From: Mercenaria mercenaria
Taxonomy: Eukaryota; Mollusca; Bivalvia; Venerida; Veneridae
DNA: 64,000 nt
NCBI RefSeq assembly: GCF_021730395.1
Contig: NC_069375.1
Location: 14,593,001-14,657,000, forward strand
Direction of reading: 5' to 3'
Made by a program: the position numbers and the translations under genes. The notes beneath the pieces were generated by a model. That model worked only from the letters and a program-made list of their open reading frames with translations, ran no database searches and was not told where the DNA came from. This document shows, piece by piece, positions 59,901 to 64,000 of this stretch; the first letter of the stretch is position 1; each line of letters starts with the position of its first letter.

Positions 59901-62900
59901 CATCTTGATGATATCTAGGTCAAGTTCGAAACTGGGTCACGTGCCGTCAAAAACTAGGTCAGTAGGTCTAAAAATAGAAAAACCTTGTGACCTCTCTAGA
60001 GGCCATATATTTCACAAGATCTTCATGAAAATTGCTCAGAATGTTCACCTTGATGATATCTAGGTCAAGTTTGAAACTGGGTCACGTGCCTTAAAAAACT
60101 AGGTCAGTAGGTCTAAAAATAGAAAAACCTTGTGACCTCTCTAGAGGCCATATATTTCACAAGATCTTCATGAAAATTGGTCAGAACATTCACCTTGATG
60201 ATATCTAGGTCAGGTTCGAAACTGGATCACGTGCCATAAAAAACTAGGTCAGTAGGTCTAAAAATAGAAAAACCTTGTGACCTCTCTAGAGGCCATTTTT
60301 TTCATGGATCTTCATGAAAATTGATCAGAACATTCACCATGATGATATGTAGATCAAGTTCGAAACTGGGTCACGTGCCGTCAAAAACTAGGTCAGTAGG
60401 TCAAATAATAGAAAAACCTTGTGACCTCTCTAAAGGCCATATTTTTCATGGGATCTGTATGAAAGTTGGTCTGAATGTTCATCTTGATGATATCTAGGTC
60501 AAGTTTGAAACTGGGTCACGTCCGGTCAAAAACTAGGTCAGTAGGTCTAAAAATAGAAAAAGTTTGTGACCTCTCTAGAGGCCATATATTTCATGAGATC
60601 TTCATGAAAATTGGTCAGAATGTTCACCTTGATGATATCTAGGTCAAGTTCGAAAGTGGGTCACGTGCCTTCAAAAACTAGGTCAGTAGGTCAAATAACA
60701 GAAAAACCTTGTGACCTCTCTAGAGGCCATATTTTTCATGGGATCTGTATGAAAGTTGGTCTGAATGTTCGTCTTGATGATATCTAGGTCAAGTTCGAAA
60801 GTGGTTCACATGCCATCAAAAACTAGGTCAGTAGGTCAGATAATGGAAAAACTTTGTGACCTCTCTAAAGGCCATATTTTTCATGGGATCTGTATGAAAA
60901 TTGGTCTGAATGTTCTTCTTGATGATATCTAGGTCAAGTTCGAAACAGGGTCATGTGCGGTCAAAAACTAGGTCAGTAGGTCTAAAAATAGGAAAACCTT
61001 GTGACCCCTCTAGAGGCCATACTTGTGAATGGATCTGCATAAAAATTGGTCAGAATGTTCACCTTGATGATATCTAGATCAAGTTTGAAACTGGGTCACG
61101 TGCCTTAAAAAACTAGGTCAGTAGGTCAAATAATAAAAAAAACCTTGTGACCTCTCTAGAGGCCATACTTTTCATGGGATCTGTATGAAAGTTGGTCTGA
61201 ATGTTCATCTTGATGATATCTAGGTCAAGTTTGAAACTGGGTCAACTGCGGTCAAAAACTAAGTCAGTAGGTCTAAAATTATTAAAATCTTTTGACCTCT
61301 CTAGAGGCCATATTTTCAATGGATCTTCATGAAAATTGATCTGAATGTTCACCTTGATGATATCTAGGTCAAGTTTCGAAACTGGGTCATGTGCGGTCAA
61401 AAACTAGGCCAGTATGTATAAAGATAGAAAAACATTGTGACCTCTCTAGAGGCCATGTTTTTCATGAGATCTTCATGAAAATAGTGAGAATGTTCACCTT
61501 GATGATATCTAGTTAAAGGTCAAAACAGGGTCACGTACCTTCGAAAACTAGGTCAATAGGTCAAATAATAGAAAAACCTTGTGACCTCTCTAGAGACCAT
61601 ATTTTTCAATGGATCTTCATGAAAATTGGTCAGAATTTTTATCTTGATAATATCTAGGTCAAGTTCAAAACTGGGTCACATGAGCTGAAAAACTAGGTCA
61701 CTATGTCAAATAATAGAAAAAACGACGTCATACTCAAAACTGGGTCATGTGGGAAGAGGTGAGCGATTCAGGACCATCATGGTCCTCTTGTTAAATCTTC
61801 TTGTATGAAACCTCAAAGCCTAAAGCTTAGATATTTTGCATTCTAAGCATTGTGTAGTAGTTTTCTACCAGATTTATTCAAATAATGTCCCTGTGGTCAG
61901 AATTTTCAACCCACAGAGTTCACTTGTTTTACGTATGTAGGAAAAACTTCAAAAGTCTTGTCTAAAAAACTGAATGCTCTAAGCTTAGGTATTTGGCATG
62001 TGGCTTGTGTAGTAGTCCTCTTACAAATTTATTCAAATCATGCCTCTGTGGTAAAATTGGCTCCGTCTGGAGATCACTTGTTTGTAAGAAAAAATATAAA
62101 AATCTTCTTATCTGAAACCTTAAGCCCTGGGGCTTAGATATTTGACTGATAGTCTTGTATATTGGTCCTCTACCAATTTTGCTAAAAACATGCCTCTGGG
62201 GTTAAAATTGAACCTGTCCTTTGGTCACTTGTTTTACAAAGATTATATCAGAAAAAAAAAATAAAGCTGCAAAACACAGAGCTTAGACACTAGATGTGAA
62301 GCATTATAGGGTGCCGACCAAATTTCTTCCTATCATCCCCTTGGGGTCAGAATTGGCCCAGCCCAGGAGGGTCACTTGGACTTCTTCATGGTAAGACTGA
62401 TACAGGATTTTTTGTTTCAAAAGTCTTATCTAAAAGCTGAAGGTCTAAAGCATAGATGTTTGGCATAAAACATTGTGTAGTTGTGCTGTACCAGGAATCA
62501 TAAACCCATTTCAGTCAGGGTTGTGATATAGGGTGTTCCTGGCCTTCTTGTTTTATTCATTCACCTTGGCACAAGATGTTCATGTTATTTTAAAGATCAT
62601 CATCATTGGGATGTCAGTACTACATCTCTTGATTTGTCCAAATTTTAAAGAACATCTCTTGACCACAAAGCCAGGTTCGACCAAACTTTACATAAATGTT
62701 CTTTGGGTGAACCTCTTTCAGATTCCTTCAAATCTAGATCATCCATTGAAAATTATAGTTGCTTTAGTCAGAAACTGCTGGCTTGAGTTCAAAATAATTT
62801 CACTCAAATATTTCAAATCTGAATTTTCATGACATTGCCCATGGGAAACATGCTATGTGACATCTCTCTTCAGAAAACTTCTTTCAGTAGAGGATTAGAT

Positions 62901-63372
62901 GTTTTAAAGATGTATAAATTTAAAAGTATGCAAAACTGGATATCATAAAAAATAAGCAACTGTAAACAAATTATAACTGTGGTTGTGCATGGTAGTTTCC
63001 AAAGTTTGTGGTTGTGCCTTCTGCCTCCACACACATTTAAATGTGCCCGTGTATCCAACCTATAAAAATGAGGCTTAGTTGGTTTTCCCATTAATAACAA
63101 TTGGGCATTCTATGATGGCATCTAGGCTTTGGAAAGAAATTGGTATTTAATTTCTATATCAAAGCAGAAAGTAAGCAGGCCTCTCATTCTTTTCGTATTG
63201 CCAAGGCTATTTTGAGACATATTAAGAAGTGAAGCTTTAAATTTGCATAATTTCATTAGTTGTTGCAGTTTGAGAAATGTATTTGTTTCTTTGTTACAGA
63301 TCCCTGTGGTACCAGTCGTGTTTTCTTCATTTTCTGAATTCTACAATAAAAAAGACAAAAAATTCACTACAG
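41774..63372 (+). CDS. AGPAT: 1-acyl-sn-glycerol-3-phosphate acyltransferase, AGPAT1/2 type (3' end beyond window)
   Basis: Transfers an acyl group from acyl-CoA to lysophosphatidic acid, giving phosphatidic acid, on the ER membrane. Exons: 41774-41958, 51167-51300, 52896-53071 or 55290-55465, 59556-59651, 63300-63372; phases agree and the last ends in phase 1 with more to come. Motifs in order: N-terminal hydrophobic segments, NHQSSLD (HX4D, motif I), KxxLxxAGPFG (motif II), FIDR, FPEGTR (motif III) and IPVVPVV (motif IV). The start at 41774 has a strong context (AACATGG); an in-frame ATG at 41744 is weaker and would add ten residues. The odd point is the duplicated third exon. Paralog number (1 or 2) is not decidable from this part. 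Confidence 0.95.
41959..42705. other. AGPAT intron 1, first part
   Basis: AT-rich, no element recognised. Confidence 0.35.
42706..43523. mobile_element. hAT-like non-autonomous element, 818 bp
   Basis: Ends CAGGGGCGTCGGAAG and CTTCCGACGCCCCTG are exact inverted copies, with a second inverted pair GGGGCCGC / GCGGCCCC just inside. CAGGG termini suggest hAT; flanking 8-mers are only half alike, so the target duplication is not proven. No transposase frame. Contains a C-run at 43473-43486. Confidence 0.75.
43524..44146. other. AGPAT intron 1, nothing recognised
   Basis: AT-rich; no exon or repeat supported. Confidence 0.35.
44147..46228. mobile_element. Putative 2.1-kb DNA element with 14-bp TIRs
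   Basis: ATTGATCAGGTCGG at the left and CCGACCTGATCAAT at the right are exact reverse complements. GGAGGTGA near the left and TCACCTCC near the right also face each other. No transposase frame inside; the AT-rich interior is otherwise featureless. Confidence 0.5.
46229..47356. other. AGPAT intron 1, nothing recognised
   Basis: AT-rich; no supported feature. Confidence 0.35.
47357..47424. repeat. Compact hairpin, 68 bp
   Basis: AGTTCTGATAACCGGGC-TTC-GCCCGGTTATCAGAAC is perfect, with AATAAGTAGGTAAG and CTTACCTATACTTATT as outer arms. Confidence 0.85.
47456..48482 (+). mobile_element. HINE (non-autonomous Helentron-like), family 1 copy a
   Basis: Structure: TTTTTAGCTCATCTGATTTT at the 5' end; a (GGCGTC)n microsatellite; five to six tandem units of about 170 bp (each from TTGGTTAAGTTTTATGTTTA to GGACTTAGAAAAT); then a subterminal inverted copy AAAATCAGATGAGC, the hairpin GCACCCGCAAGGCGGTGC and the end TCTTGTT. 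This layout is that described for Helentron-associated elements (DINE-1/HINE). Confidence 0.8.
48555..48732. mobile_element. Mariner-type MITE, 178 bp
   Basis: CAGTAAAACCTGCTTTAG and CTTAAGACAGGTTTTACTG are inverted, flanked by TA on both sides. GCAGCCA repeats lie inside. Confidence 0.85.
49085..49283 (+). mobile_element. HINE 3' end, another family
   Basis: Ends TTTGTCACCATAGTGACAGC, TCTTGTT: a hairpin followed by the same terminus as the other HINEs. AGGTCAAAGGTCAAGGTCAC occurs as tandem motif upstream. The 5' end is not found and may be truncated. Confidence 0.6.
49284..49711 (+). mobile_element. HINE central repeats with a third type of 3' end
   Basis: Two to three units of about 170 bp (TTTTTGGTTAAG...AAATTATGCCCC), then AATAGTCGAG and a hairpin around GCAGTCCTCCGACAGC followed by TCTTGTT. 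The AGTCGAG end matches the family at 57849. Confidence 0.6.
49712..51166. other. AGPAT intron 1, last part
   Basis: AT-rich; CTGAAACAGGTC-type phrases recur between 50140 and 50930. No exon or element recognised before the exon 2 acceptor. Confidence 0.35.
51167..51300 (+). CDS. AGPAT: AGPAT exon 2: motif I (NHQSSLD)
   Basis: Acceptor TTTTACAG, donor ATCG|GTATGT, phase 2 to 1. Encodes [16 protein letters not shown], then [15 protein letters not shown]; His and Asp of HX4D are both present. Confidence 0.95.
51363..51578 (-). mobile_element. TTAA MITE (piggyBac-like), copy 2
   Basis: Preceded by TTAA; starts CCCTTACTCTGCTAAATTT and ends CATGATAAGG, followed by TTAT. Reverse orientation to copy 1, with a 21-bp internal duplication (CATGACAAGCATGATAAGG) at the right end. 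Confidence 0.7.
51864..52066 (+). mobile_element. TTAA MITE (piggyBac-like), copy 3
   Basis: TTAA, then GCCTTATCATGCTGG ... ATTAGCCAGGTAAGGG, then TTTA. Carries the core CATCCTGCACATCCAGGCAG. Confidence 0.8.
52067..52895. other. AGPAT intron 2, no further element
   Basis: AT-rich up to the exon 3a acceptor; nothing recognised. Confidence 0.35.
52896..53071 (+). CDS. AGPAT: AGPAT exon 3, version a
   Basis: 176 nt, acceptor TTGTTAG, donor AAT|GTAAGT, phase 1 to 0. Encodes [40 protein letters not shown] and [19 protein letters not shown]. Covers motif II and the FIDR motif that shape the lysophospholipid site. Confidence 0.95.
53213..54257 (+). mobile_element. HINE family 1 copy b
   Basis: Near-identical to the copy at 47456-48482 over its whole length, with a longer (GGCGTC)n tract and the same hairpin end. 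It lies between the two versions of AGPAT exon 3. Confidence 0.85.
54461..54697. mobile_element. Fold-back MITE (TGAGCC family), copy 4
   Basis: Full length, TGAGCCATGCCATGAG to CTCATGGCACGGCTCA, same internal palindromes as the copy at 36270. Also between the two exon 3 versions. Confidence 0.92.
54698..55289. other. AGPAT intron before exon 3b, nothing recognised
   Basis: AT-rich, no supported feature besides the CTGCCTAG acceptor. Confidence 0.35.
55290..55465 (+). CDS. AGPAT: AGPAT exon 3, version b (duplicate)
   Basis: 176 nt, acceptor CTGCCTAG, donor AAT|GTAAGT, phase 1 to 0: same length and phases as version a. Encodes [40 protein letters not shown] and [19 protein letters not shown]. 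About 41 of 59 residues equal version a by eye; differences cluster before motif II and in the last third. Using both would shift the frame (176 is not a multiple of 3). Confidence 0.93.
55583..56025 (-). mobile_element. tRNA-derived SINE (type C), full length
   Basis: On the - strand: head GGACGGATAGCTCAGTGG (A box), GGGGATTCGATCCCCGG (B box), a body of about 330 bp, then AAAGGGCGCTATATAAATC and an (ATA/ATT)n tail at 55583-55605. Homologous to the split copy at 26062. Confidence 0.9.
56026..56387. other. AGPAT intron, nothing recognised
   Basis: AT-rich, no supported feature. Confidence 0.35.
56388..57310 (+). mobile_element. HINE, family 2
   Basis: Starts TTCTAGCTCACCAGAGCCC and ends near CTCTGGTGAGTGATATAGGG; CTCACCAGAG and CTCTGGTGAG are the subterminal inverted pair. 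Degenerate 120-150-bp tandem units lie between. Confidence 0.65.
57311..57848. other. AGPAT intron, nothing recognised
   Basis: No exon or element that I can support. Confidence 0.3.
57849..58396 (+). mobile_element. HINE, family 3
   Basis: Starts TTTAGCTTGACTATACC and ends ATAGTCGAGCGCGCTGTCAG, then CTCCTGTGACAGCTCTTGTT; GCTTGACTAT and ATAGTCGAGC are the inverted pair and the hairpin precedes TCTTGTT. Two tandem units of about 180 bp inside. Confidence 0.75.
58556..58733 (+). mobile_element. TTAA MITE (piggyBac-like), copy 4
   Basis: TTAA on both sides; TCTTTAGCCTGCTGCC ... AGTAGGCTAAAGG. Part of the palindromic core is deleted compared with copy 1. Confidence 0.85.
58734..59234. other. 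AGPAT intron, nothing recognised
   Basis: AT-rich, no supported feature. Confidence 0.3.
59235..59472. mobile_element. Fold-back MITE (TGAGCC family), copy 5
   Basis: Starts TGAGCCACACCATGAG, ends TCATATTGCGGCTCA; more diverged than copies 3 and 4. It ends about 80 bp before exon 4. Confidence 0.88.
59556..59651 (+). CDS. AGPAT: AGPAT exon 4: FPEGTR motif
   Basis: 96 nt, phase 0-0, acceptor TATTTCAG, donor CAG|GTTAGA. Encodes [20 protein letters not shown] and [12 protein letters not shown]. Confidence 0.95.
59718..61794 (+). mobile_element. HINE, family 4, 2.1 kb
   Basis: Starts TTTTAGCTCACCTGTCACAA with a short hairpin (TGTCACAAAGTGACA), a (GTCC/GTGC)n microsatellite, then about 13 tandem units of about 140 bp (each with CTCTAGAGGCCAT, GATGATATCTAGGTCAAG and AAAACTAGGTCAGTAGG), then GGTGAGCGATTCAGGACCAT, CATGGTCCTCTTGTT. 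It is inserted inside an older array of about 145-bp units whose parts are at 59655-59717 and 61795-62540. Confidence 0.85.
61795..62540 (+). repeat. Degenerate tandem array, about five units of 140-150 bp
   Basis: Units share TCTT(A/G)TCT..AAAC, GCTTAGATATTTG, GTAGT.CT.TACCA and GGTCACTTGTTTTAC phrases. The last ends AGGGTTGTGATATAGGGTGT, like a decayed HINE end. The piece at 59655-59717 belongs to the same array. Confidence 0.6.
62541..63299. other. AGPAT intron before exon 5, nothing recognised
   Basis: Some 120-bp phrases may continue the preceding array to about 62830; no other feature. Confidence 0.3.
63300..63372 (+). CDS. AGPAT: AGPAT exon 5: motif IV
   Basis: Acceptor TTGTTACAG, donor ACAG|GTTTGT, phase 0 to 1. 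Encodes [20 protein letters not shown] and KFTTG, matching human AGPAT1 VPIVPIVMSSYQDFY. The rest of the gene lies right of the window. Confidence 0.93.
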
Positions 63373-63605
63373 GTTTGTATTCTTTTGTGAAAGTATTAAA
63401 GTATGTATTTTGCATTTATGCCCCCAGTGTTCAGGACCTCTGGGCGACATATACTGTTTGAACTGTCTGTCCATTCAGTGAATGGCATTCACTCTCTTGT
63501 ATACTCAACTTCTACAGTTTCCATCCAGTTCAAATGAAACCTGGTATACAGCATCAGCATGAAGTGGACATGTGCATATTTTTGGAATTTTTATGTCAAC
63601 CTATT

Positions 63606-64000
63606 TTTAGCTCACCTGTCACACTTTTGTGATCGCCCTTTGTCTGTCATCCACAATTTCTTGTAAACATGATAGAGACCAAATTTTGCAATCAATTTAA
63701 TCAATTTTGCACACAACTTGTACTGGCATAATATCTCTGTTCCTTTTGAAAACTGGCCAGATCCAGTGATTGGTTCCAGAGTTATGGCCCCTTCAAGGGC
63801 CAAAATTTGCTATTTTGGCTTGTGACCACTATAGAGACCACATCTTGCAATCGATTTTAATCAAACTTGCACACAACTTGTATTTGCATATTATTTCGAT
63901 TCCTTACGAAAACTGGCGAAATCCTGTCATGGGTTCCAAAGTTATGGCCCCTTAAAGTGCAAAAATTTGCTATTTCGTTTTTTGTAGCCATATAGAGACT
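63606..64000 (+). mobile_element. HINE 5' end, runs off the window
   Basis: Starts TTTTAGCTCACCTGTCACAC, followed by two tandem units of about 165 bp (from CATAGAGACCAAATTTTGC-like phrases to GTTATGGCCCCTT). Confidence 0.7.

Overview
This is nuclear DNA from an animal, most likely a marine bivalve mollusc. The evidence is AT-rich introns with canonical GT-AG borders, a tRNA-derived SINE of a type I recognise from bivalves, Helentron-type repeats, many hairpin MITEs and two clearly metazoan split genes. The taxon is an inference; no rRNA or mitochondrial marker is present.

Layout. 1 to about 4297 (- strand) is the 5' part of a broken Gmr1-like Ty3/gypsy LTR retrotransposon. It lies antisense to, and probably within, an intron of the first host gene. 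4740-22710 (+) holds 15 exons of a furin/PCSK-type proprotein convertase: the C-terminal half of the subtilisin domain, the P domain, seven cysteine-rich modules (each one phase 1-1 exon with six Cys), a transmembrane segment and a short tail. The exons for the signal peptide, prodomain and catalytic Asp/His lie left of the window. Three introns of this gene begin with minisatellites whose unit straddles the 5' splice site (9843-10090, 11856-14930, 18793-21720). A decayed array resembling a 3' splice-site border precedes another module exon. A 46-bp VNTR lies in the probable 3' UTR, which ends near a poly(A) signal at 25714.

25736-41773 is mostly intergenic. It contains SINEs, fold-back MITEs, hairpin elements, a candidate small two-exon gene on the - strand (29932-31133), a LINE relic split by a SINE and a 5'-truncated Jockey/CR1-like LINE (37812-40550) with an 816-codon open frame.

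41774-63372 (+) holds six exons of a 1-acylglycerol-3-phosphate O-acyltransferase (AGPAT1/2 type), running off the right edge. Its third exon exists as two 176-nt copies with identical phases (52896-53071 and 55290-55465), which looks like a mutually exclusive pair. Its introns are packed with Helentron-like (HINE) repeats, TTAA-flanked MITEs and fold-back MITEs.

The two host genes have no evident functional link: one would process secretory proteins, the other makes phosphatidic acid in the ER. The most unusual signals are the splice-donor-anchored minisatellites (one array consists of units that look like in-frame 36-nt mini-exons), the duplicated AGPAT exon, and a palindromic core shared by two otherwise different MITE families.
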